Origin: Kribbella monticola
GTDB taxonomy: Bacteria; Actinomycetota; Actinomycetes; Propionibacteriales; Kribbellaceae
NCBI RefSeq assembly: GCF_003261635.1
Contig: NZ_QFXK01000005.1
Location: forward strand, 1 to 64,000
Direction: 5' to 3'
DNA: 64,000 nt
Positions 34,898 through 43,506 of the stretch are shown here, one piece after another; the stretch's first letter is position 1, and each line of letters opens with the position of its first letter. The translations under genes and the position numbers were made by a program. The notes under the pieces are model-generated. The model searched no databases. It saw only the letters and a program-made list of their open reading frames with translations, and had not been told where the DNA came from.

Positions 34898-37596
34898 CTA
34901 CGGAAGTGGTGCGTGCAAGGCCGCGAGTTCGGCGCGGGCCTCGGCGGCACGGTCCGGAATCAGAGCGAGCGTGCAGGCCCATTCGAAGTGGGCGCCGACG
35001 CGCTCGAATTCAGCAGCGGCACCGGCCAGCACCGAAAGATCTCCCGTACGACGTGCCTCGGCGCGCCGCAGACATGCGGCGGCCCAGTCGTTCTCCGCAC
35101 CGAGTGGAGCCGCCGCCTCCAGCAAGGCGGTTGCCTCAGGGAGATCGGCAACCACCGCCAGTTCGGCAGCGGCCGCCCGCGCGTACGGCGCCCACCAGTA
35201 TTCGCCCAGCTCGCCGAAAGCACGTCGTACGACGTCGGCCGCGTCGCCGAAGGTCCCCAGATGGATCGCGACTCGCGCCTGGGCGAAGAGCTGCGGAGCG
35301 ATCAGCCACGGCGCACCGGCCAGATCATCGGATCGCGCGACCCTGAGCGCACGCGCCTCCCAGGTGCTGAACAGGCCGTCGTTCCGCAGCCCGTGAACCA
35401 TGGCCACCGCGGACATCGCGGACGCCATCCACTCGATGGGCGGGGAGCCGGCCCGCTGCCAGCGGTTCCACAGCGCATCCGCCTGTGCGACGCAGTCGTC
35501 GAACCGGCCGGTCAGCGCACACACCCGGATGAGCCGCGGCAACGAGATGTACGGATGATCGCCGACCGGATCGTCCGGCGCGCCCACCGCCGCCGTTGCC
35601 GCACGGAGATCACCGACCGCGGTCGCCGTCGTCGGCGCGACGTGGAAAGCATCGATGATCTCCGCGGCCGCATAGGGTTCTGGCGCGGAAGCGGCCGGAC
35701 CAGCTCCATCCGCTCGACCGCAGCCGCCCGGGCGGCCCGCAACCGTCCGTGGCGCGCATCCGCGACGCCGAGCGCATCCAGTGCGCCGGCGACGAGGACA
35801 GGATCGCCCGTACGACGGGCCGCGGTGACCGCCTCTGCCGCGAGGGCCGGATCGGCCTCCATCCGACGGCCGCCCTGCTCCCACGCTTTCGCCGCGGCCA
35901 GCAGAGCGGCAACCTGCGGGTCACCGGGCTGGGCACAGCCGACGGCCTCCGTCAGCAGCCGTTCGGTCTCCTCCCCCGACAGTTCGAACAGCGAGCCGTT
36001 GGGATAGCGGTTCACCGCGATCACTGCCAGCGCGAGCATCGTGGCACGAACGTTGCCATTGGCAACTGCACGGTCGGCGGCGTCGAGCAGGAGCTCGACG
36101 CCGGTCTGCGCGTCCGAGATCGCGATCGTCGCATCGGCGGCCGATCGCAGATCGAACGCGGCCGCGACCCTGTCCTCCGCGCGTTCGGCCGCCGCGCGAT
36201 AGTGCCCGACCGACTCCAGGAACTCGCGCCGGGCGAAGGCGAGATGGCCCAGTGAACGCGCCAATCGGTGCGCCGCTGGATCGGGTTCGGCCGGCGTCGC
36301 TGCCAGAGCAGCGCGCAGATCGGCGACCACTTCGTCGTACGACTGCTGCCATCCGGTGCGGTCGTCCGGCTCGAGCCCATTTTCGTCCAGTCGGCCTTCC
36401 AGCGTTGCGGCCGTGTCGGCCGCCCAGTGCAAACGCCGGTCCTGTGCGGTCGCGAGCTCGTCGCCGCTGAGCTGGGTGTGGGCGAACTCCCGAATCGTTT
36501 CGAGCAGCAGCCAGCGCGACCCACGACGTACGGCCAGGCTCTTGTCGGTCAGCCGGCCGAGCAGATCGGCGACCTCACCTCGCCCCAGCTCAGGACTGGT
36601 CGCAGCCGCGGCTGCCAGGTCGAACCCACCGACGTAGATGCCGAGGCGGCGGAACAGCAGGCGTTCCCGCTCGTCCAGCAGCTCGTGACTCCAGCCGATC
36701 ACCGCAGCCAGCGACCGGTGGCGCTCATCCATCCCCCGGCCGCCCGAGAGCAACCGGAGCCGGTCGTCGAGGGCAGCCCGCAGGCCATCCGCGCCGAGTG
36801 AACCGATCCGGGCAGCGGCGAGTTCGATCGCCAGCGGGATGCCGTCCAGCCGCGCGCAGATCTCGGCGATGTCGTCGGCCGACGCCTGGAACTCCGGATC
36901 GACCACGCGGGCCCGGTCGACGAACAGTTCGGCAGCCGCGTCCAGCGGGGGTAACAGCACGGTGGTTTCCGCCCGAACGCCGAGCCGCTCGCGGCTCGTC
37001 GCGAGCACCGTCAGCTCAGGACAGGTTCGCAGCAGCCGTTCGGTCAGCGCCGCGACCTCGTCGACCAGGTGCTCGCAGTTGTCCAGAACCAGCAGCGAGC
37101 GGCCGGTCTGCAGATGCTCGATCAGCACTTGATCCAGCGTCTGCGGCGGCCGCTCGGTCAGTCCGCATGCCGTCGCGATCGCCCTGGTCACCAGTCCGGC
37201 ACGGACCGGGACGAGATCGACGAAGACGCCGCCTGCCCCCCACTGGGTGGCGACCACCGCCGCCAGCCTGGTCTTGCCCATGCCACCAGGACCGAGCAGC
37301 GTCACCAATCGCGAGCGTCCCAGAGCGTCGCGCACCGTCGCCGTGTCCTGGCTGCGGCCGACGAACGTCGTCCGGCCGGCCGGAATACCGCTCACTCCCG
37401 GACCGCGTCGTGACCCGGCCAGGTCGGCGAGTTCGCGACGATCCGCGACGCCGTACTTGCGGAGCAGTGACGAAACGTGACTCTCGACCGTACGGATCGA
37501 GATGTGCAGCGCGCCCGCGATCTGCGCGTTCGACCGATGCGCACCGAGCGCCTCGAGTACCTCGGCTTCGCGAGCCGACACCGTCCCCTCGTTCAC
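34898..37596 (-). pseudogene. LuxR-type HTH / ATPase / TPR-like regulator, frameshifted
   Basis: Read as one gene of about 899 residues, with start near a GTG at 37596. The N-terminus is a LuxR helix-turn-helix (AREAEVLEALGAHRSNAQIA, then TVESHVSSLLRKYG). An ATPase domain follows with Walker A VTLLGPGGMGKTRLA near 92 and Walker B SLLVLDNCEHLV near 158, and a winged-helix/TPR-like helical C-terminus. The frame is intact down to about 35695 (ERMELVRPLP). Coding then continues in the next frame (APEPYAAAEIIDAFHVAP) to the stop at 34898. One base is missing at about 35678-35695. It may be a true pseudogene or a sequence error. Intact relatives are large signal-responsive activators. Confidence 0.75.
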
Positions 37597-37717
37597 GCGC
37601 ACATCATGTCCGATCCGCGGGCCTTCCGTGGTGAATCCGTGGTCGGCACGGATGTGGCCGACCGGCTCGCGCCGCGAGGCTCGTCGTAGCAGAACAACTC
37701 TTTCCTGGAGGTCAATG

Positions 37718-38110
37718 ATGAGTACGACGATGACGACTTCGCGGCGGATCCGGCCCGGCATCGTGGCCCTGTGGGTGGCCCAGGTGGCGCTCGCGTTCTT
37801 CTTCGTGATGGCGGCGCTGCCGAAGCTCACGGGGGATCCCGCGATGGTGGAGCAGTTCGGTTCGATCGGGGCCGGCCAGTGGTTCCGGTACCTGATCGGC
37901 TCCCTCGAGCTCGCCGGGGCGATCGGGCTGCTGATCCCGCGGCTGTGCGGCCTCGCGGCGTCCGGCCTGGTCGCGCTGATGATCGGCGCGACCATCACCA
38001 ACGCCTTCGTGCTGGGGATCTCGCCGGCGATTCCGCTGGTCTTCCTCGCGTTCGCCGCGGTGATCGCCTGGTTCCGCCGGGCGTCGGTGCGTGAGTTGGT
38101 CCGGCGATGA
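37718..38110 (+). CDS. DoxX family membrane protein
   Basis: 130 residues. Of two adjacent ATG codons the second (37718) sits at the best distance (6 bases) from GGAGG. Four membrane helices: VALWVAQVALAFFFVMAALP, then FRYLIGSLELAGAIGLLIP, LAASGLVALMIGATITNAFV and IPLVFLAFAAVIAWF. The PKLTGD turn after helix 1 and GxLELxGAxGLL in helix 2 are DoxX features. DoxX proteins are small membrane proteins of mostly unknown role, some linked to redox. The stop overlaps the start of the FAD oxidoreductase (ATGA), so both are made together. Confidence 0.88.
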   Translation: MSTTMTTSRRIRPGIVALWVAQVALAFFFVMAALPKLTGDPAMVEQFGSIGAGQWFRYLIGSLELAGAIGLLIPRLCGLAASGLVALMIGATITNAFVLGISPAIPLVFLAFAAVIAWFRRASVRELVRR

Positions 38111-39417
38111 CTGTCACCGCGCTGGACGGGCTGCTGCTGCGGCCTGGCGATGCGGGCTACGAAGCGGGTCGCGCGGTATGGAACGCGACGGTGGACCGGC
38201 GTCCGGCGGCGATCGCCCGATGCCGGAGTACGGCGGACGTTGTGGCGGCGTTGCGGTACGGACGCGAGGCCGGCCTGGAGATCGGTGTGCGCTGCGGCGG
38301 ACACAGCTTCCTGGGCTTGCCCGTGGTGGAGGGCGGCCTGCTGATCGACCTGTCTGCGATCAACTCGGTCACTGTCGACCCGGCCCGGCGCCTTGCCCGA
38401 GTCGGTGGCGGTGCGTTGCTCGGCGCGCTCGACAGGGCGGCGCAGCGATACGGATTGGCGACCACCGCCGGGAACGTTTCGCACACCGGCGTCGGCGGGT
38501 TGACGCTCGGTGGTGGGATCGGCTGGCTGGCCCGGGCGTACGGGCTGAGTTGCGACAACGTCACGTCGTACGAGCTGGTCACCGCCGATGGTTCCGTACT
38601 GCGGGTCAGCGCCCGGGAGCATCCGGACTTGTACTGGGGGCTGCGCGGAGGCGGCGGGAGCTTCGGGGTGGTGACAGCCTTCGAGTTCCGGCTGCACCCG
38701 GTCGGGACTCGCGCGTTGATGGTGAATCAGTACTACGAGATGCCGGACGCGGACGAGGCACTGCGTGGCTGGCGCGACCTGCTGGTCGACACGCCTCGGT
38801 TGGCGACCCCGGTGGCTCGGGTCGGGCTGCGGGACGGGCGGCTGATGGCCAGCATCGGGTACGTATGGGTCGGTGATGCCGAGGAGGGCCTGCGACTGCT
38901 TCCGTCGTACCGGGCGATCGGGAAGCCGGTCGAGACGCAGGTGCAGGAGCTGAGCTATCTGGAGCTGCAGACGCGGCTGGACGACGACGAACGGCATGCG
39001 GTGCGGCGCTACTGCAAGGGTCACTACCTGCGCTCGCTTCCGGACGCGGCGATCGAGGCGTTCCTTGCCCAAGACAACAATCCTGGTGCCCGCATGACGC
39101 TCAACGGTGGAGCAATCGGTGACCTCGCCGATGCCGACACCGCCTTCAGCCACCGCGACGCGCTGACCGAGTTCACCACCGGGGACTCCTGGACCGACCC
39201 GTCCGACGACGACGCGCGCATCACAGCAGCGCGCACCTACGCCGCCGGCCTAGAGCCCTACACCAGCGGTTCCTACGTCAACACCATCTCCGACCACGAC
39301 CCCGCCGCCGTACGCCGCGCCTACTCCCCGGCCAAACTCACCCGGCTACACGACCTCAAACGCACCTACGACCCGGCCAACGTCTTCACCCAAACCCAAC
39401 TAGGCAGGGTCGTCTAG
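38107..39417 (+). CDS. FAD-linked oxidase, BBE-like
   Basis: 436 residues. The FAD-binding domain (about 35-205) has VRCGGHSFLGLPVV, whose His would carry the covalent flavin; GGLTLGGGIGWLARAYGLSC near 130 replaces the Cys-linkage motif of bicovalent enzymes with the usual GWL form. WGLRGGGGSFGVVT (about 178) is a typical VAO-fold motif, and the C-terminal berberine-bridge segment LKRTYDPANVF is present near 420. Such enzymes oxidise sugars, alkaloids or other secondary metabolites. The substrate is unknown. Coupled to DoxX by ATGA overlap. A convergent two-component system ends 50 bp away. Confidence 0.9.
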   Translation: MTVTALDGLLLRPGDAGYEAGRAVWNATVDRRPAAIARCRSTADVVAALRYGREAGLEIGVRCGGHSFLGLPVVEGGLLIDLSAINSVTVDPARRLARVGGGALLGALDRAAQRYGLATTAGNVSHTGVGGLTLGGGIGWLARAYGLSCDNVTSYELVTADGSVLRVSAREHPDLYWGLRGGGGSFGVVTAFEFRLHPVGTRALMVNQYYEMPDADEALRGWRDLLVDTPRLATPVARVGLRDGRLMASIGYVWVGDAEEGLRLLPSYRAIGKPVETQVQELSYLELQTRLDDDERHAVRRYCKGHYLRSLPDAAIEAFLAQDNNPGARMTLNGGAIGDLADADTAFSHRDALTEFTTGDSWTDPSDDDARITAARTYAAGLEPYTSGSYVNTISDHDPAAVRRAYSPAKLTRLHDLKRTYDPANVFTQTQLGRVV

Positions 39418-39467
39418 GGGTGGCGGCTGCCTCCATCGATGCCGAACGACTCATCGACCGTCGATCG

Positions 39468-40106
39468 TCAGCGGGCTGCTGTGCTGAGATGGGTGAGGAC
39501 GGCCAGCACACGGCGGTGGCCGTCCTCGGTTTCGGGGAGGGCCATCTTCGTGAACACGTGGCGGACATGTGCTTCCACGGTGCGTTCGCTGAGGTACAGG
39601 CGCTTCGCGATCCCGCTGTTGGTCAGCCCCTCCGCCATCAGTTCCAGCACGTCCCGTTCCCGATCGGTCAACGGTGCCAGCGGATCGCTGCGCGCGACCA
39701 GTCCGGCCACTACCTGCGGGTCCAGCGCCGACCCGCCCCGCGCGACCCGTTCAGCCGCGCCGAGGAACTCGCTGACGTCGAGGACCCGGTCCTTCAGCAG
39801 GTACCCGAACCCGCCGAGGGCCACCAGTTCGACCACGTGCTGGGACTCGATGTGCTGCGACAACAGCAGTACGCCGACCTCCGGGTGCGCACGCTTCACC
39901 GCCTGAGCCGCCCGCGCCCCTTCGTCGCTGAACGTGGGTGGCATCCGGATGTCCGCGACCACCAGGTCCGGCCGGTACGACGTCACCGCGGCGAGCAACT
40001 CCTCCGCGTCGCCCAGAGTCGCCACCACCTCATGCCCACCGTCGACGAACAGCATCGCGAGTCCTTCGCGCAACAGAACCTGGTCTTCGGCGATCACGAT
40101 CCGCAT
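39468..40106 (-). CDS. NarL/LuxR-type response regulator
   Basis: 212 residues. The receiver domain (1-120) has the acidic pair in IAEDQVLLREGL, phospho-acceptor Asp in LVVADIRMPP near 53, and the Lys of GYLLKDR near 106. The DNA-binding domain has LTDRERDVLELMAEGLTNSG (near 145) and LSERTVEAHVRHVFTKM. The start overlaps the kinase stop by 13 bases (40094-40106), so the pair is co-translated. Its genes of action are unknown; the divergent membrane genes at 42210 and 42859 are plausible targets. Confidence 0.95.
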   Translation of the reverse strand: MRIVIAEDQVLLREGLAMLFVDGGHEVVATLGDAEELLAAVTSYRPDLVVADIRMPPTFSDEGARAAQAVKRAHPEVGVLLLSQHIESQHVVELVALGGFGYLLKDRVLDVSEFLGAAERVARGGSALDPQVVAGLVARSDPLAPLTDRERDVLELMAEGLTNSGIAKRLYLSERTVEAHVRHVFTKMALPETEDGHRRVLAVLTHLSTAAR

Positions 40107-42046
40107 GGCAGCTCCGCAGTGAGGGTTGTCCCCTTACCAGGGCTGCTGTAGATGTGGAAGGTTCCACCGAGGGCGGCGATCCGGTCCGCCAGCCCGGTGA
40201 GTCCGGTGCCTTGGCGCGCGTCGGCACCACCGATGCCGTCGTCCGTCACAGTGACCAGCAATCGTTGCTGATCACAACGAACAGCGAGAGCGACCCGGCT
40301 TGCGTTCGCATGCTTCACCGCGTTGGTGAGGCCTTCGCAGCAAAGGAAGTACGCCGCTGCCTCCACGCCAGGGCCGAACCGCTCGCCCGGCACCTCCACC
40401 GAGACCGGCAACGGTGCCCGACGGGCGAGATCATCGAATGCCGGTCCCAGACCGGCGTCGAGCTGCGTCGGTGGCAGACCGCGAGCGAGTTCGCGCAACT
40501 CGCCGATCGCGACACTGACCTCACCGACCGCCCGATCCAGCGTCGCGCCAACCGCATCCCGCGACGAACCCAGCTGATGCTGCGCATGCCGAAGCGCCAG
40601 TCCGATGGAGATGAGACGCTGTTGCGCGCCGTCGTGCAGGTCCCGTTCGATCCGGCGGCGCTCGGCGTGGCCGGCGGCAACGATCCGGGCTCGCGAGGCC
40701 TCGACCTCGCTCAGCTGCAAACGCACTTCCGCACGCAACCGCGCGACCTCGACGGCCAAGGCGCCCTCCTCGACGACGCACCGTAGCAACTCAGGACCGA
40801 AGTTCGCCCCGCTGTTGTGCAGTACAACGCCGATCGGGTCGTCTCCACGCTCGATCACGATCCGGTGCCGGGCGTCCTCGTCTCGAGGGTTCCCGGCCAG
40901 ATCGACATACTGCTGAGTCTCCGGGAGGAAGATGAGGAGTTCGAGGTCCGGGTCGGCGAGGATCTCACGGAGCACAGCTTGCACGTCCTCCGGTGCACGG
41001 CGACCGCCGCGAACCTCGTCGAGGAAGACCGCCATCCGGCGCAGCGCGTCGTACCGCGATCTGTTGAAGCGGCGGTCGACGGCGTCCTGGATCCGGCGGC
41101 GCAAGGGGTGGAACAAGATCGTGCACACCACCGTGGCCGCGGCGGTCGCCCACCCCGAGCTCCGGCCGAACATGGTGCCGAGAGCAACGATCAGTACGCC
41201 GTACGCAGCCGCCAGCGCTACGCTCAGCGTGGCGTAGGCGACCGTTCGGCTGATGACCAGGTCGATGTCGTAAAGGCGGTAGCGCAGGATCGCCGCTCCC
41301 GCCGCGAGCGGTAGCGCGGAGAGGGCGAGGGCGGCGACCACGCCGGCGGCCGGGGTGACGTACCACAGCGCGAAGGTGATGGGGAGTACCACTCCCGCGA
41401 CCGAGGCTGCGAGGACGAACCACTTGAGCTGCTGACGTTCGAGGCCGCTGGTCCTGCGGAAACGCACCGCGAGGGACAGTACGGCAGCAATCAGTGAGCC
41501 GAGCAACAGCGGCATTCCGACAGTCAGCAGGAAGCCGGTCGGCAATGACTCGACCGCCCAGGGATTGCGGCCGCTGGTCAAATCTCGGCCCCGGTCCGGA
41601 CTCAGCGCCCACCCGGTCGTACCGAGCACCATGCCGAGCGCGCCGGCCCACGGCACCAACCGCCACCGTGGACTGGGCAGGTGACCGGTCGGGAAGAGCA
41701 GGAAAGTCAGTGTCCAGCCGTAGCCACTGATCAGCCAACTGCTCGAGGCGATCCACTCAGCGAGCGAACCGCCCGGCCAGGCGTCGGCAGCGGCCCGGAG
41801 GCCCCACCCCTGAAGGAGATCAGCGGCGATCGCGTTGAGCAGACCGAAGCCGCAGAACAGCCAGCCGATCGGATTCTCCGGCCGGCGGTGTGCGATCACC
41901 GCGCCGGCACCGACGGTGGTCAGTCCTGCGACGGCGTACAGGAGGGTGTCGTACCCGGGCTCCAAACGCCATGACAGCACGACCGCGGCGATCTCCACGA
42001 CCACGGTCGCTCCGAAGAGCACTGCCGGTACAGTCCGTCGGCCCAC
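40094..42046 (-). CDS. Sensor histidine kinase (HisKA_3 family)
   Basis: 650 residues from a GTG at 42046; a GTG at 42094 is also in frame but would place a palindrome (42084-42095) inside the coding region, so I prefer 42046. About eight membrane helices occupy residues 1-300. A GAF-like region follows (near 330-410), then the phospho-acceptor helix ERRRIERDLHDGAQQRLISI with His near 468, and a HATPase_c domain including TGLTGLADRIAALGGTF near the C-terminus. It phosphorylates the coupled response regulator. The membrane sensor resembles Streptomyces 7-8-helix sensors of unknown signal. Confidence 0.93.
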   Translation of the reverse strand: MGRRTVPAVLFGATVVVEIAAVVLSWRLEPGYDTLLYAVAGLTTVGAGAVIAHRRPENPIGWLFCGFGLLNAIAADLLQGWGLRAAADAWPGGSLAEWIASSSWLISGYGWTLTFLLFPTGHLPSPRWRLVPWAGALGMVLGTTGWALSPDRGRDLTSGRNPWAVESLPTGFLLTVGMPLLLGSLIAAVLSLAVRFRRTSGLERQQLKWFVLAASVAGVVLPITFALWYVTPAAGVVAALALSALPLAAGAAILRYRLYDIDLVISRTVAYATLSVALAAAYGVLIVALGTMFGRSSGWATAAATVVCTILFHPLRRRIQDAVDRRFNRSRYDALRRMAVFLDEVRGGRRAPEDVQAVLREILADPDLELLIFLPETQQYVDLAGNPRDEDARHRIVIERGDDPIGVVLHNSGANFGPELLRCVVEEGALAVEVARLRAEVRLQLSEVEASRARIVAAGHAERRRIERDLHDGAQQRLISIGLALRHAQHQLGSSRDAVGATLDRAVGEVSVAIGELRELARGLPPTQLDAGLGPAFDDLARRAPLPVSVEVPGERFGPGVEAAAYFLCCEGLTNAVKHANASRVALAVRCDQQRLLVTVTDDGIGGADARQGTGLTGLADRIAALGGTFHIYSSPGKGTTLTAELPCGS

Positions 42047-42083
42047 CCGCCCATCGTGACAGCGGACGACGGTCGCGGCCAAC

Positions 42084-42095
42084 AGTGCTAGCACT
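42084..42095. promoter_or_regulatory. Perfect 12-bp palindrome AGTGCTAGCACT upstream of the kinase
   Basis: The palindrome lies in the divergent region between the two-component system and the membrane-protein gene at 42210. A regulator site, possibly for the response regulator, is the simplest reading. Its function is inferred from position only. Confidence 0.35.
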
Positions 42096-42209
42096 TACGG
42101 CGATCGCGCGGAATCGCCGATCGAGGTCTCGTACTGGCGCCGATGCGCGGACTGATCACCGGCTCCTAGCGTCAGCGACATCACCTCTGCTCCGAAAGGC
42201 GGGACCATC

Positions 42210-42842
42210 ATGAACAACCATTCGAGCCGCGGGCTTGCGGTAGCCGGACTCACCGGCGGTCTCGCGACCGTCTTGTCCGGCGTCGTCATCGAGGCGGTCG
42301 TCAAGCCGGCGTCCGACGTATCCAACGAGATGTGGAGCTACCCGTGGAGCAGCGACGCCCTGACGCCGGTGTCGATCGTGTTCGCCGGCATGCATCTCCT
42401 CGTCCTCCTCGGCATGTTCGCCTTCGCGCGCTCTCTTCGTCGTGGGCGGGCCGGCGCGCGACTCGCGCTGGTTGGGACCTTCCTGCTCTTCCTCGCGGAG
42501 TTCGCGAGCATCCCGTTCGCCGATCAGCGAATGGACGAGACCGGACCGCAGGTGGTCGGTGGTCTCTTCGGCCTCGGCGTTGCGGTCACCGCGATCGGTC
42601 TGCTGGTCGCGGGCGTCGCGGTACTGCGATCGGGTGAGTGGCACGGATGGCAGCGGTACGCACCGGTGGGTGCCGGGGTCTGGTCGTTGTTCATGATCGG
42701 CTTGAGCTTCACCAGCGCACTGCCTGTCGGGGTTGCGATCTACGGCCTCACACTTTGCGCGCTGTATCTCGCCGTCTACACGCTGCACGCAAGCCCGGCC
42801 GGTGAGCGATCCGAGCGCCTTCGCGCCCGGATCGAGCAGTGA
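42210..42842 (+). CDS. DUF998-like membrane protein
   Basis: 210 residues with about six membrane helices: AVAGLTGGLATVLSGVVIEA, then VSIVFAGMHLLVLLGMFAF, ARLALVGTFLLFLAEFASI, GGLFGLGVAVTAIGLLVAGV, GVWSLFMIGLSF and GVAIYGLTLCALYLAVY. The layout fits the DUF998/uncharacterised membrane protein group, role unknown. The ATG at 42210 has AAAGGCGGGA about 8-17 bases upstream. It is divergent from the two-component system and followed after 16 bp by another membrane gene, so the two form an operon. Confidence 0.8.
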   Translation: MNNHSSRGLAVAGLTGGLATVLSGVVIEAVVKPASDVSNEMWSYPWSSDALTPVSIVFAGMHLLVLLGMFAFARSLRRGRAGARLALVGTFLLFLAEFASIPFADQRMDETGPQVVGGLFGLGVAVTAIGLLVAGVAVLRSGEWHGWQRYAPVGAGVWSLFMIGLSFTSALPVGVAIYGLTLCALYLAVYTLHASPAGERSERLRARIEQ

Positions 42843-42858
42843 GCAGGAGGCGGGCAGG

Positions 42859-43476
42859 ATGATCCACTCGAACCTGCGCTTGCTGGTCTGGGGCGGCGTG
42901 TGCGGGCTGGCCTGGGCCTCGGGATTCCGAGGCTTCATGACTCAGGTCGCTGGTCCCGACTCCGCGGTGTCGTGGTCGGGCACGTTCGGCTGGATCCTGC
43001 TGCCTGGGGTGCTGATCGGCGTACTCCTCGGATGGGCCGAGCACATCCGACGGACAGGCGGCGAACGCAGGCGATGGTTGACGCTCTCCCCACTGCTCTT
43101 CGCCAGTGTTCTGCTTCCCGGTCTGACCGACCCAGCCAACTTTCTGGCCGACGGAATCGGCGGTGGAGCACTCGCCCTCCCCCTCTTCGCCATAGCGGGT
43201 GGCTACGCCCTTGCCGGTCCCGGGCGGCGCTGGGTGCGCGTTGCGTGCGGTCTGTTCGCCCTCGGGCCGATCCCGGGCTGGGCAATCGCCACCCTCACCC
43301 AGTCCGCGACCATCGGCCCGCGCGAGACGTGGATCGCCCTCTACTTCTGGTCCTTCCAGGCGGTCCTGACACTCGCCGCCTCCGTTCCCTTCCGCGCAGT
43401 CGTCGACGGAACGAGTCGGAGACAACGTCCCCGCGCTGCATCGGAAGGTGTCCGGGCCGAGGACTTGCCGGGGTGA
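42859..43476 (+). CDS. Unknown membrane protein
   Basis: 205 residues from the ATG at 42859 (GGAGG 9-13 bases upstream). About five to six membrane helices: LVWGGVCGLAWASGF, FGWILLPGVLIGVLLGWAEH, LSPLLFASVLLPGL, GALALPLFAIAGGYALAG, VACGLFALGPIPGWAIATLT and WIALYFWSFQAVLTLAASVP. I do not recognise a family with confidence. It is the second gene after the DUF998-like gene and shares its probable regulation. Its stop codon sits in the loop of a strong terminator hairpin. Confidence 0.78.
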   Translation: MIHSNLRLLVWGGVCGLAWASGFRGFMTQVAGPDSAVSWSGTFGWILLPGVLIGVLLGWAEHIRRTGGERRRWLTLSPLLFASVLLPGLTDPANFLADGIGGGALALPLFAIAGGYALAGPGRRWVRVACGLFALGPIPGWAIATLTQSATIGPRETWIALYFWSFQAVLTLAASVPFRAVVDGTSRRQRPRAASEGVRAEDLPG

Positions 43477-43491
43477 GCGGCAAGTCCTCGG
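43457..43491. terminator. Perfect 14-bp hairpin between convergent genes
   Basis: CCGAGGACTTGCCG (43457-43470) pairs exactly with CGGCAAGTCCTCGG (43478-43491), loop of 7 bases that contains the TGA of the preceding gene (43474-43476). Being symmetric between convergent stops, it should terminate both strands. Confidence 0.75.
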
Positions 43492-43506
43492 GGCTCTGCA
43501 GGCGGT

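Noticed and set aside
37597..39153. Extension of the LuxR-ATPase frame upstream of 37596 (open to 39153)
   Set aside because: The extension overlaps the DoxX and FAD oxidase genes on the other strand and has no domain content.
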